Source: an uncultured Clostridia bacterium
GTDB lineage: Bacteria > Bacillota > Clostridia > Oscillospirales > CAG-272
Assembly: GCA_947586625.1 (NCBI GenBank)
Contig: CANPXS010000005.1
Coordinates: 1 to 44,798, forward strand
DNA length: 44,798 nt
Direction: 5' to 3'
Both the position numbers and the translations under genes were made by a program. Each line of letters opens with the position of its first letter. Position 1 is the first letter of the stretch. Positions 1-7,819 of the stretch are shown here, piece by piece. The notes under the pieces were generated by a model. It was not told the origin of the DNA. It was given only the letters and a program-made list of their open reading frames with translations, and searched no databases.

Positions 1-1
1 T

Positions 2-694
2 GGCGTCGACATAAACGCGCTTTTCGCGGAAGATGCCGGCAAATCGAAAGCTGTGCGCTATACGGAGCTGTCCGAGCTGTGCTATGATGGTGTATTGTCG
101 CTTTATGTAAAGGCGCTTTATGATTTTTACGGCAAAAAAGCGCCCGATATCGATTCGGTCATATCCGAAAAAGTACGTGAGCTGAAAAAAGAATTCGCCG
201 TCGGCAGATCAAAGTGCGGATATATGATCGACGAGGGAAACCCCGAGCACGGCGCGGTATTCGTCTCAGACGATTTTACGTTTATCGACCGAAGCTACGG
301 CGGCGAGCAGTCCGCGCTTCTGTTTGACGCGGACATGGCGGGAGAGGTGCTGTCCGTGCTCGGAAACAGAAACTGCCGCCTTGTGCTGAAGGTGATCTAT
401 CAACGACAGATATCGACAGGGGATACATTATTTGGTTCGCTTTCTGAGCTTGCGGAGGCTTCGGGGCTGACGGAGGACGCGGCGGCGGAGGCGGCTGCCC
501 GGCTTCGCCACGCACAGTTGCTTGATGAAATTGAGAAGTTCGAGCGCGACGGATTCAAAAGGGAATATGCGGGACTTTATACGACTGATCTTATTTATGT
601 GCTCGCCATTCTGCGTTTGGCTCACATATTTACAAGTGAAATGTTTGCTGTGCCGTCTATGTACAGAAACGCCTTAAACATAACGGGAATATAA
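2..694 (+). CDS. C-terminal part of an unrecognised protein (5' end outside the window)
   Basis: The frame is open from base 2 to the stop at 694, so the gene starts before the window and only its last ~230 codons are visible. A GTG at 53 is in frame but has no ribosome site, so I do not take it as the start. The visible protein is soluble and acidic. Around residues 125-165 (counted from GTG 53) a stretch containing SLSELAEASGLTED, followed by an Ala-rich helix, resembles a winged-helix or helix-turn-helix segment. The last 40 residues are more hydrophobic. A DNA-binding role is only a possibility; I do not recognise the family. It is followed by a strong bidirectional terminator. Confidence 0.6.
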   Translation, partial: GVDINALFAEDAGKSKAVRYTELSELCYDGVLSLYVKALYDFYGKKAPDIDSVISEKVRELKKEFAVGRSKCGYMIDEGNPEHGAVFVSDDFTFIDRSYGGEQSALLFDADMAGEVLSVLGNRNCRLVLKVIYQRQISTGDTLFGSLSELAEASGLTEDAAAEAAARLRHAQLLDEIEKFERDGFKREYAGLYTTDLIYVLAILRLAHIFTSEMFAVPSMYRNALNITGI

Positions 695-722
695 CGGACC
701 GGTACTTTGATCGGAAAATGAA

Positions 723-768
723 ACGGGTGAGATCTCTCTGTGAAATCTCACCCGTCATATTTATTTTT
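723..768. terminator. Bidirectional rho-independent terminator
   Basis: Perfect 11-bp stem ACGGGTGAGAT (723-733) with ATCTCACCCGT (745-755) and an 11-base loop, followed on the plus strand by the T-rich run to 768. It lies between two convergent genes and probably serves both, although the minus-strand tail is less T-rich. Confidence 0.8.
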
Positions 769-1627
769 GAACCGTTATAATATAATATCCCGTATTGTCG
801 GGCGATATGACGGCGCCCGCAAAGTCGGATGGCAGATCAAACCCTGCGCCGTCGTCGAGCGTTTGACGCGAGATGAGATACCCGTCGACATCGTACCATC
901 TGCCGACCACGAGCGACTCGATATATTCCTCGAGCGTCATGCGATCGTTATATATGATCTTCGCGTGCGGCGCGCCGACGTAACGGAGGTGCCACGGCTC
1001 GTAGGGAATGCCCGTCGACGACTTGCCGTAAACGGGGTAGCGTATGATGAAGCCGTATTTCCAGCATTCGCGGTCGACGAACTGTCCCGCGTCCGTCTTG
1101 ATGAATCCGTAGCTCGCGTAGTACGGTACGTACACGTCGAGCGCGAGTCCCGTCTGATGCTCGCTCGCGCCCGGGACTGTCGCAACGGCGGGAGCTTCAT
1201 CGTATTCGTTTGCCTGTTCTTCGGCGGTCCTGTAATCGCTCGAAACGAGCAGACGCACGTCGAATTTTTCGGAGACGGCGGCGGACAGCGACGCGTACGC
1301 GTCTTTCATGCAGTCGTTCATCAGAACGCCGGTGTCGTTATACTCGGATATCGCCGGCGTGAAATCGTCGTGCAAAAAATACTCGGTGTTGACGAGCATC
1401 ATGCTTTCGTCAAATGTCACGCGGCTGTCGGCGCGAAGCTCATCGAGCGTGAGATGCGCGATACCTTCGGGCACGGTCTCGGCAAGCCCGATCTTATCGC
1501 AGTTTACGCCTATGTATTCGCCCGCGATGAAAATATAATGCTTATTTAGTATAAGCACTGCTGCGGCGGCAATTATCACGAGTACGGCGATGCCGAGCGC
1601 GATATACTTTACCTTTGGTTTTTTCAT
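761..1627 (-). CDS. D-alanyl-D-alanine carboxypeptidase, VanY/M15B family
   Basis: 288 residues. An N-terminal hydrophobic helix (about residues 7-27) anchors or exports the protein, so it acts outside the membrane on peptidoglycan stem peptides, trimming the terminal D-Ala. The M15 zinc site is complete: SDYRT near 130, SEHQTGLALD (155-164) giving ligands His157 and Asp164, and EPWHLR (210-215) with the catalytic Glu210 and ligand His213. Length fits membrane-anchored VanY-like enzymes. It is the last gene of the minus-strand operon, six bases after the preceding small gene, and ends at a strong terminator. There are no neighbouring vanA/vanH/vanX or two-component genes, so a housekeeping wall-remodelling role is more likely than glycopeptide resistance. 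Confidence 0.88.
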   Translation of the reverse strand: MKKPKVKYIALGIAVLVIIAAAAVLILNKHYIFIAGEYIGVNCDKIGLAETVPEGIAHLTLDELRADSRVTFDESMMLVNTEYFLHDDFTPAISEYNDTGVLMNDCMKDAYASLSAAVSEKFDVRLLVSSDYRTAEEQANEYDEAPAVATVPGASEHQTGLALDVYVPYYASYGFIKTDAGQFVDRECWKYGFIIRYPVYGKSSTGIPYEPWHLRYVGAPHAKIIYNDRMTLEEYIESLVVGRWYDVDGYLISRQTLDDGAGFDLPSDFAGAVISPDNTGYYIITVQK

Positions 1628-1633
1628 GCTCTG

Positions 1634-1978
1634 TTATTTTCTGTAATACGTGTAAAAAGCGATTATCGTGCGCTCGACGCCACCGTGCTCGATGTCGGGA
1701 CCCGTCAGCGTCACGCCGTCGCCGGACAAAAGCTGCCATGCCTTGAGTTCGGGTATGCTGCATCTGAACAGCACCTCGGAGTCGGAGTAGACGAGGAACT
1801 GGTCCTCCTCCGGCTTGACGATGAGCGCGCCGCTGCGGCCGATGACGTCGTCGTTGTCGCCGTGGCGCTCGGTCACATATTTTATCGCCATGCCGTCAAG
1901 CTCGCGGGCAAAGTCGCGTCTGTAACGCGGACTGTCCGCGTTTTTGCTTTTTGTCCACACCTTTAGAAACTTTAACAT
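1634..1978 (-). CDS. Small conserved-looking protein of unknown function
   Basis: 114 residues with no signal peptide or membrane segment. It is a mixed charged protein with a basic N-terminus (MLKFLKVWTKSKN) and a C-terminal half that looks like alternating beta strands (GALIVKP, QFLVYSD, VLFRCS). I do not recognise a family. It sits in the operon between tagO (9-base gap) and the VanY-type carboxypeptidase (6-base gap), which argues for a real, co-translated gene perhaps linked to the cell envelope. That functional link is inference from position only. Confidence 0.6.
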   Translation of the reverse strand: MLKFLKVWTKSKNADSPRYRRDFARELDGMAIKYVTERHGDNDDVIGRSGALIVKPEEDQFLVYSDSEVLFRCSIPELKAWQLLSGDGVTLTGPDIEHGGVERTIIAFYTYYRK

Positions 1979-1987
1979 GACGTCACC

Positions 1988-3118
1988 TCATTTCGTATCG
2001 GAGTTTGTGTTTTCTTCCGCGTCGGACCTGCGGCTTTTTTTCTTTTTGTCGTTTTCGTCGGGCAGCGGTATCGGTATCTGCGGAGAAATGCCGCTGTGAT
2101 GGCGCAAAAGCTCGTAATCGACAAAGCATATGACGCCGACGGCTGCAAGGAGTATTAGCGCTTTTATAATGCGTTCGCCGACGAGCACGAGGTCGGTGTA
2201 GATTATCGCTATAATGCCGAAAAGTCCGCTGACGGCATACATGACGAGCACTGCGTGGCGCTGCGACAGTCCGAAGGCGATGAGGCGGTGGTGCAGATGC
2301 TTTTTGTCGGACGAGAACGGCGCCTGTCCGTGTACGAGTCGACGGAAAAACGACATCACCGTATCGAGCAGCGGCAGCGCGAATATCATGACGGGCAAAA
2401 CGAACGATATTACGGCGCTTATCTTGAATACGCCCTCGATGGATATGACGGCGAGGACGAAGCCGAGAAAATATGCGCCGGCGTCGCCGATGAAAATGCG
2501 CGCGGGGTGAAAGTTGTAGGGAAGAAAGCCGAGGCACGCGCCGCACAGAACGGCGGCGATAAGCGCCTGCACGGCTTGTCCGTACATCAGAGCGACACAT
2601 ATAAGCGTGACGCATGATATCGCGCACATGCCTGTCGACAGTCCGTCGAGTCCGTCAATGAGATTGAATGCGTTGACGAGCGCCACTATCCACAGTACGG
2701 TCAGCGGGTATGACACCCAGCCGAGCTCGATATATCTGTCAAACAGAAATATCCCACGCACGAGAACGCCCTGAACGACAGCCGTCAAAGCCGCTATTAT
2801 CTGTACCGCCAGCTTCAGCCACGGGTTGAGGTCGTAGATGTCGTCGAGTGCGCCGACGATTATGAGTATAAGCCCGCCCAACCATATCGCCGTCATTTCG
2901 GAAGTCGGAACGCCGAAAACGAGCGTCGTTATAACGAAGCTGATGAATATGCCGATACCGCCCGCCTGCGGGATAGGATGGTCGTGCATTCGTCTGTTGT
3001 CCTTCGGCACGTCGACGGCGCCTATTTTGATCGAAAACGCGCGGACGGCAGGAGTCAAAAGGTATGTCAGGAGAAAGGCGCAGATAATGGCGCCTATACC
3101 GTATATGAGTGCTTGCAT
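1988..3118 (-). CDS. tagO: Undecaprenyl-phosphate N-acetylglucosaminyl-1-phosphate transferase (TagO/WecA family)
   Basis: 376-residue polytopic membrane protein of the MraY/WecA superfamily. It transfers GlcNAc-1-phosphate from UDP-GlcNAc to undecaprenyl phosphate at the inner face of the membrane, the first step of wall teichoic acid or other surface-polymer synthesis. Visible family marks are the Asp pair LDD (92-93), the NAFNLIDGLDGL block (149-160), the FIGDAGA loop (Asp212) and the HLHHRL motif (274-279) typical of the polyprenyl-P GlcNAc-1-P branch rather than MraY. The C-terminus is a charged cytoplasmic tail rich in Lys, Asp and Glu. Co-transcribed with trpS upstream (24-base gap). 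Confidence 0.88.
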   Translation of the reverse strand: MQALIYGIGAIICAFLLTYLLTPAVRAFSIKIGAVDVPKDNRRMHDHPIPQAGGIGIFISFVITTLVFGVPTSEMTAIWLGGLILIIVGALDDIYDLNPWLKLAVQIIAALTAVVQGVLVRGIFLFDRYIELGWVSYPLTVLWIVALVNAFNLIDGLDGLSTGMCAISCVTLICVALMYGQAVQALIAAVLCGACLGFLPYNFHPARIFIGDAGAYFLGFVLAVISIEGVFKISAVISFVLPVMIFALPLLDTVMSFFRRLVHGQAPFSSDKKHLHHRLIAFGLSQRHAVLVMYAVSGLFGIIAIIYTDLVLVGERIIKALILLAAVGVICFVDYELLRHHSGISPQIPIPLPDENDKKKKSRRSDAEENTNSDTK

Positions 3119-3142
3119 AGACTTAAATTAACGTACATTTTC

Positions 3143-4150
3143 TCAGATTTGGACGAAACCGAGCTTGCGCGCGACCTTTGCAACCGTTTTTGATGCGGTA
3201 TGCGACGCTTTTTCCGCGCCCGCGCGCATGACGGATTCGAGATATGACTTGTCCGCCATAAGCTCGCCGTATTTTTTCTGTACGTCGGCAAGTCCGTCTG
3301 CGCACGCCTCGCCGACAGCGGTCTTGAAGTCGCCGTAGCCGCGTCCGTCGAACTCGCGCTCTATCTCGTCATAGCTCTTGTGCGTGAAGCACGAGTATAT
3401 GGTCATAAGGTTGCGCACGCCGTCACTGCCGTTATTATAGCTTATGCAGTTGTCGGAATCTGTCACAGCGCGCTTGAATTTCTTTATAATAACGTCGCGC
3501 GAATCGAGTATGCGCACGACGGCGTTCTCATTCGTGTCGGACTTGCTCATCTTCTTAGTCGGGTCCGCGAGCGAGTTTATATTCGCGCCGACCTTCGGAA
3601 TGTACGGCTCGGGAACGGTGAATGTCGGCGAGTAAATGCCGTTGAAGCGGTCGGCTATGTTGCGCGCAAGTTCAAGATGCTGCTTCTGGTCCTGACCTAT
3701 CGGCACGACGTCAGCCTGATAGAGAAGGATATCGGCCGCCATCAGTACGGGATACGTGAACAGTCCCGCGTTGATGTTGTCGGCGTGCTTCGCACTCTTG
3801 TCCTTGAACTGCGTCATGCGCGACAGCTCACCGAACATCGTGAAGCACGACAGCATCCACGACAGCTCCGCATGCTCGTGAACGTGGCTCTGCACGAACA
3901 GCGTGCACTTGTCGGGGTCGAGCCCGCACGCGATGTAGAGCGCGAGGACTTCGTATGTGCGGCGGCGCAGCTCTGCCGGAACCTGACGCACCGTTATCGA
4001 ATGAAGATTTGCGACGCAGTAGTAGCAGTCGAACTCGTCCGTGAACGGACCAAAGTTCGAGAGCGCGCCGAGGTAGTTGCCTATCGTTAGATTGCCGCTC
4101 GGCTGAACGCCCGAAAGGGCGACTTTTTTGCGTGTTGTTTCGTCGGACAT
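3143..4150 (-). CDS. trpS: Tryptophanyl-tRNA synthetase
   Basis: 335 residues, the normal length for the bacterial class Ic enzyme that charges tRNA-Trp. The HIGH-like signature TIGNY is at 22-26 and KMSKS at 200-204. The GQDQKQHLEL block near 152-161 is the usual tryptophanyl-adenylate region. Second gene of the operon, 21 bases after the aminotransferase. I saw no T-box leader in front of it, so it probably follows the operon promoter at 5416-5444. Confidence 0.95.
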   Translation of the reverse strand: MSDETTRKKVALSGVQPSGNLTIGNYLGALSNFGPFTDEFDCYYCVANLHSITVRQVPAELRRRTYEVLALYIACGLDPDKCTLFVQSHVHEHAELSWMLSCFTMFGELSRMTQFKDKSAKHADNINAGLFTYPVLMAADILLYQADVVPIGQDQKQHLELARNIADRFNGIYSPTFTVPEPYIPKVGANINSLADPTKKMSKSDTNENAVVRILDSRDVIIKKFKRAVTDSDNCISYNNGSDGVRNLMTIYSCFTHKSYDEIEREFDGRGYGDFKTAVGEACADGLADVQKKYGELMADKSYLESVMRAGAEKASHTASKTVAKVARKLGFVQI

Positions 4151-4171
4151 AGTATTATTGACTCCTTTTTG

Positions 4172-5368
4172 TCACTTTAATACGGCGCGCACAGCGTCAG
4201 CCAGCGCTTCGACTCCGCGCTTTATCTGATCGTCGGACGGCATCGAATAGTTGAGACGGAACGACGGCGACGGCGCATGCTCGTCGCAGTTGAACGCTGT
4301 GCCGGGCACGACGGCGACCTTGCGCTCGAGCGCCGCTTTGACGACGCCGTCGCAGGAAATGTTATTTGGAAGCGTGCACCAGATGAACAGACCGCCCTCG
4401 GGACGCGTGTATGTCACCGACTTCGGCATCATCTCATCGAGGCACGACAGCATGAGCGAGCATTTGTGACGGTAGACCTCGCGTATCGAGCGGATATGAG
4501 CGTCCATATCGAGCTCGGTCATGTAGCGGTGGCAGACCATCTGGAAGAATGTGTTCGTATGAACGTCCTCGACCTGCTTGCAGACGACCATCTTCTGCGT
4601 CAGCGCCGACGGCGCGCAAACGTAACCGACGCGCATGCCGGCGGACAGTATCTTTGAGAACGTCGAGCAGTATATGACGATGCCGTCCTTGTCGATAGAT
4701 TTAATCGACGGCACGTCCTCGCCTGCGAAGCGAAGCTCGCCGTAGGGGTTGTCCTCGAAGATGAGGATACTGTGCTTTTTACATATCTCGTATATTGCGA
4801 CGCGTTTTTCAAACGGCATGGTCGTGCCCATCGGGTTGTGGAAGTTGGGAATGAGATAAACCATCTTCGCCTCGGGATGCGCGATTATGGCTGCTTCGAG
4901 CGCGTCCGGGTCGATGCCGCCTGCGGCGGGTACTCCTATCGTCTTTGCGCCGTTTGTGCGGAACGCATTGAGCGCGCCGATGAACGTCGGGTCCTCGCAT
5001 ATCACGGCGTCGCCGTCGTTGCACAGCACCTTCGCCGCAAGCTCGATGCCCTGCGAGCCGCCCGAAACGATTATTAGCGAATCGCCCTCTCCGCCGATAT
5101 TGAATTTGTCGCGCAGACGCGTCTCGACTGCTTCGCGAAGCGGCGGATAGCCCTCGCTTATGTTATACTGGAGTGCGGCGGCTCCGTCTTTTGCATATAT
5201 GTCGGCTGAGATCGCCGCGATCTCGTCTATGGGGAACGTCTCGGGCGCGGGATTGCCGCCGGAGAACGAAATTATCGAGGAGTCGGAAAGGCTTTTGAAT
5301 ATCTCGCGTATCGCGGACGGCTGCAGATTTTTCATTTTCTCGGAAATATTGTATTCCAAAACGTGCAT
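4172..5368 (-). CDS. PLP-dependent aminotransferase, fold type I (2-aminoadipate/MocR-type)
   Basis: About 398 residues of a cytosolic class I/II aminotransferase. The PLP lysine is in STFSKIL (Lys239 counting from 5368). The PLP-contacting Asp is in EDNPYG (Asp206), and PNFHNPMG and SFSGGNPAPETF are hallmarks of the LysN/2-aminoadipate aminotransferase-like group, whose substrates range over aromatic, branched and aminoadipate amino acids. The exact substrate cannot be read from sequence. Start choice: the frame runs open to 5428, but that stretch contains the promoter -10. AGGAG lies only one base before ATG 5368 and ten bases before TTG 5359, which would give MEYNISEKM, so TTG 5359 is a serious alternative. 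First gene of the five-gene operon. Confidence 0.85.
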   Translation of the reverse strand: MHVLEYNISEKMKNLQPSAIREIFKSLSDSSIISFSGGNPAPETFPIDEIAAISADIYAKDGAAALQYNISEGYPPLREAVETRLRDKFNIGGEGDSLIIVSGGSQGIELAAKVLCNDGDAVICEDPTFIGALNAFRTNGAKTIGVPAAGGIDPDALEAAIIAHPEAKMVYLIPNFHNPMGTTMPFEKRVAIYEICKKHSILIFEDNPYGELRFAGEDVPSIKSIDKDGIVIYCSTFSKILSAGMRVGYVCAPSALTQKMVVCKQVEDVHTNTFFQMVCHRYMTELDMDAHIRSIREVYRHKCSLMLSCLDEMMPKSVTYTRPEGGLFIWCTLPNNISCDGVVKAALERKVAVVPGTAFNCDEHAPSPSFRLNYSMPSDDQIKRGVEALADAVRAVLK

Positions 5369-5415
5369 TCTCCTTTTCATTATGGTAAAATAAGTGTGCT
5401 CAGTGTATATCATAC

Positions 5416-5444
5416 AGTATATCATCACGAACGGAAAAAATCAA
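5416..5444 (-). promoter_or_regulatory. Sigma-A-type promoter of the aminotransferase-trpS-tagO operon
   Basis: On the minus strand TTGATT (5444-5439), a 17-base spacer, then TATACT (5421-5416). Predicted transcription start is near 5409, about 40 bases before the aminotransferase start. It is the only convincing promoter for the five genes down to 761. Confidence 0.75.
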
Positions 5445-5482
5445 GCCGCATGCGACGTTTTAATAAATTTCGGAGTGAGACG

Positions 5483-5507
5483 TGACCGAAAGGGAATTAT
5501 TGCCGTC
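5483..5507 (+). promoter_or_regulatory. Possible ECF-type promoter for the sigma factor gene
   Basis: TGACC (5483-5487), 16 bases, then CGTC (5504-5507), followed by TTTA. This resembles the GAAC-N16-CGTC layout of many ECF-sigma promoters and would suit autoregulation of the gene at 5554. The -35 is imperfect. A 6-1-6 dyad, GAAAGCGGCTTTC, follows at 5517-5529. Confidence 0.3.
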
Positions 5508-5553
5508 TTTATGTTTGAAAGCGGCTTTCGGATAGAAGAAAAGGAGGTGCAGG

Positions 5554-6108
5554 ATGGACGACAGAGACATCATCGGACTGTATAACCGCCGCGACGAAGC
5601 GGCGCTCGTCGAGACCCAGGAAAAATACGGGCGGTATCTGCATCATATCGCCTATAATATCCTCGGCAGCGACGAGGACGCCGAGGAGGTCGTACAGGAC
5701 GCAATGCTCGCGGCGTGGAACTCGATACCGCCGAACGAGCCCGTGTCACTGCCGTCGTATCTCGGCAGGCTCGCGCGCAACTGTGCGCTCGACGCATACG
5801 ACAAGCGGACGGCGGAGAAGCGCGGAGGCGGCGTCGTTCCCGCCGTGCTCGACGAGCTTTATGAATGTGTACCGTCCGGAGATTCCGACACTGCCGACGA
5901 GCTCGCGCTGCGCGACATCATATCGCGCTTTCTGCGCGGACTATCATCGTCGGACCGGCGTGTGTTCGTTCTGCGCTACTTCTACATGTATTCGGTGTCG
6001 GAGGTGGCGGACGAGTGCGGATGCGGGCAGAGCAAGATCAAAATGACGCTGTCGCGGACGCGTCTGCGCCTCCGCAAATATCTTGAAAGAGAGGGCATAA
6101 GCATATGA
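5554..6108 (+). CDS. RNA polymerase sigma factor, ECF (sigma-70 family, SigW-like)
   Basis: 184 residues with only sigma regions 2 and 4. Region 2 is about 24-92, including the DAEEVVQDAMLAAW core that binds RNA polymerase and the -10 element. Region 4 is about 128-180, with a helix-turn-helix ending in KMTLSRTRLRLRKYL that reads the -35. A very good ribosome site (AAGGAGG about eight bases before ATG 5554) fixes the start. Its stop overlaps the next start by four bases (ATGA), so the partner membrane protein is translationally coupled, the usual sigma/anti-sigma arrangement. Probably activated by an envelope signal; the signal is unknown. Confidence 0.92.
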   Translation: MDDRDIIGLYNRRDEAALVETQEKYGRYLHHIAYNILGSDEDAEEVVQDAMLAAWNSIPPNEPVSLPSYLGRLARNCALDAYDKRTAEKRGGGVVPAVLDELYECVPSGDSDTADELALRDIISRFLRGLSSSDRRVFVLRYFYMYSVSEVADECGCGQSKIKMTLSRTRLRLRKYLEREGISI

Positions 6109-7592
6109 AAAAAGACGAAAAGCTGCTGCGCGCCATCGGCGGCATAGACGAGGACATCATAGACGAGTGCGCGCCGAAGGGAAGCAATAAAAGAAGACGC
6201 GTCATCACACGCTCAATAATGGCGACTGCGGCGTGCGCCGTGCTCGCCGCGGGGATAACGTCCGTATCGGCGATATACAGCGCGATAAATAACGCGCCGA
6301 TAGAGACGGCGGACGGCGATACGGTATTACCGACGGGAGACGGAATTTCCGAGACGAACGGTGTCGGTTCGGGATGGACGACGGATATCGGCAGTCCGGC
6401 TGATACGAAAGACATGACAGGCGACGAAGCCGGCCAGTCGAACGGGTCAGATACGCACGAGGTCGTGACAGAGCCTGCCGTCGAAACACACGACATTGCA
6501 GACGGCGATGTGACGACGGTCCCGCCCGTGACTAATTCCCCCGAAACAACGGGCGACGGCAGCACCGAGGCAAATGACACGTCGACTGAAGCTCCGTCGA
6601 CGGTGCGCGCACCCGAGGGAACGGACGACGGCAATATACAGGTTCCTGACCAAACGGTCGATGCGCCGTCAACGACGCGCGGTCCCGAGACAGAGCTTTT
6701 GCCCGAGGGGACGGGCAACGGTGATACGCCAGTGATGGATCCGAAGACCGATGCGCCGTCAACGACGCGTGCTTCCGAGGCGACGCGCGGTGACGACGGG
6801 ACTATATCGGATATGACGACTTTGGACGATGCGTATACAGAGTCTCCGGATCCGAGTCTATCCGTACCTGTCGAATTCCCCGAGACTGTCGAATATAACG
6901 GCATCGAATATACGATAGCGTTGCCGCTGCCGGACTACATGTTCGGCAGAGCTGTCGGCGAGGTGCCGGGACGCGACGACCTTCGGATCTGCCCAGTCAA
7001 CGGCGCTTCCGAAAAATATGCGATCGCCGTCGACTGCGGCAGCGAGTGCCGGATCTACGTGAACACCAACTATTCGCCCGCAACGCTCGGCGATCTCATC
7101 GACGACCTCGGTCTGCGCGACTATATGCGGATAGGCGCTTACTACTACTATCCGGAGGACATTCAGTTCGTCGGCGCGGGGACCGATAAGCTGTGGGACA
7201 CGGTGTTTGCAAAGACGGACGCGCCTCGATATGATGAACCCATCTACGGCGAACTCTTGGTGACGCTCGAATTCAGTACGAAAACGCAGTTTGCGATTTA
7301 TGACCTTTATAACAGTCTGCTTTATAACGGCATATCAGTTACGAAGGACGGTTACGTGTGTATTGACATCATTACTGAAAACAATATAATCCTGTCGTAT
7401 AAATTCGATGTCGGCAAGGATGCGGCAGAATCGCTCGTCGACGCGCTGCTCGATGGATATAATAACGGCGAATACGAAAGACGGGAACTCAACGATGTCG
7501 AAGGCGGCGGCTCGGTCGATACCGATATCGTAATTGAGGATACGTACTGCAGTTATCCCCAGCGAACCGAATTCTCCCGACGGAGACGGTAG
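6105..7592 (+). CDS. Anti-sigma-like single-pass membrane protein with Thr/Pro-rich repeat region
   Basis: 495 residues as written. The short cytoplasmic N-terminus (KDEKLLRAIGGIDEDIIDE) is the type found beside ECF sigma factors in Clostridia and probably binds the sigma factor. A membrane helix follows at about 35-58. Residues ~65-255 are acidic and rich in Thr, Ser and Pro, with repeats of the form DAPSTTR. A folded domain follows at ~260-470 with several Tyr-rich strands (AYYYYPED). The coupled position after the sigma gene supports an anti-sigma role; the sensor ligand is unknown. The last 14 residues are Arg-rich and unlike the rest. A one-base shift at 7548 would give a more natural acidic tail ending at 7629 (see findings). 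Confidence 0.72.
   Translation: MKKDEKLLRAIGGIDEDIIDECAPKGSNKRRRVITRSIMATAACAVLAAGITSVSAIYSAINNAPIETADGDTVLPTGDGISETNGVGSGWTTDIGSPADTKDMTGDEAGQSNGSDTHEVVTEPAVETHDIADGDVTTVPPVTNSPETTGDGSTEANDTSTEAPSTVRAPEGTDDGNIQVPDQTVDAPSTTRGPETELLPEGTGNGDTPVMDPKTDAPSTTRASEATRGDDGTISDMTTLDDAYTESPDPSLSVPVEFPETVEYNGIEYTIALPLPDYMFGRAVGEVPGRDDLRICPVNGASEKYAIAVDCGSECRIYVNTNYSPATLGDLIDDLGLRDYMRIGAYYYYPEDIQFVGAGTDKLWDTVFAKTDAPRYDEPIYGELLVTLEFSTKTQFAIYDLYNSLLYNGISVTKDGYVCIDIITENNIILSYKFDVGKDAAESLVDALLDGYNNGEYERRELNDVEGGGSVDTDIVIEDTYCSYPQRTEFSRRRR
6587..6769 (+). repeat. Imperfect coding repeats in the Thr/Pro-rich linker
   Basis: The 21-base string encoding DAPSTTR occurs exactly at 6659-6679 and again at 6749-6769, 90 bases (30 codons) apart. 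A diverged third copy (EAPSTVR) lies 72 bases upstream of the first, around 6588. Each unit is followed by a variable acidic segment. These are intragenic repeats of an extracellular stalk, likely able to expand or contract. Confidence 0.7.
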
Positions 7593-7644
7593 AGTCGTGA
7601 CATCGCCGCCGTATGACCCGACGAAGTAACATCAAAAATATTTT

Positions 7645-7691
7645 GTGCGCGGAAGGAACGCATTTTTGAAACGCTCCTTTCGCGCATTTTT
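7645..7691 (+). terminator. Rho-independent terminator after the sigma/anti-sigma pair
   Basis: Stem TGCGCGGAAGGAACG with CGCTCCTTTCGCGCA (one wobble, one mismatch), loop CATTTTTGAAA-like, then TTTTTA. It closes the sigma/anti-sigma transcript. Confidence 0.65.
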
Positions 7692-7739
7692 AGTGTGAAA
7701 AACTCAACCGGCGCGTGAACGCCGTCACGCAGCGGCTTA

Positions 7740-7776
7740 TTGATATTGGGTACATGCGACGGTATAATATGACCGT
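7740..7776 (+). promoter_or_regulatory. Strong sigma-A promoter with flanking dyad, upstream of the XRE remnant
   Basis: TTGATA (7740-7745), exactly 17 bases, TATAAT (7763-7768). An inverted repeat ACGGT (7759-7763) and ACCGT (7772-7776) brackets the -10, which could have been an operator for autoregulation. A small hairpin, GCGTGA...TCACGC, lies at 7712-7729. Confidence 0.75.
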
Positions 7777-7819
7777 AGGCTGCGCGGCTTAATATTTTTT
7801 CACAAGGAGTTTTTACAAA

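Noticed and set aside
740-1549. A 269-codon plus-strand frame over the VanY-type gene
   Set aside because: It starts inside the terminator, has no ribosome site, and the minus frame carries all M15 active-site residues.
4151-4171. T-box riboswitch in front of trpS
   Set aside because: The space between the aminotransferase and trpS is only 21 bases, and the operon leader is ~40 bases, too short for a T-box.
5369-5428. Longer aminotransferase start at GTG 5428
   Set aside because: The extension contains the promoter -10 and the predicted transcription start, so it cannot be translated from this transcript.
6038-6904. A 288-codon open frame on the minus strand opposite the anti-sigma-like gene
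   Set aside because: It is the mirror of the Thr/Pro-rich repeats, lacks a ribosome site and recognisable domains, and overlaps two well-supported plus-strand genes.
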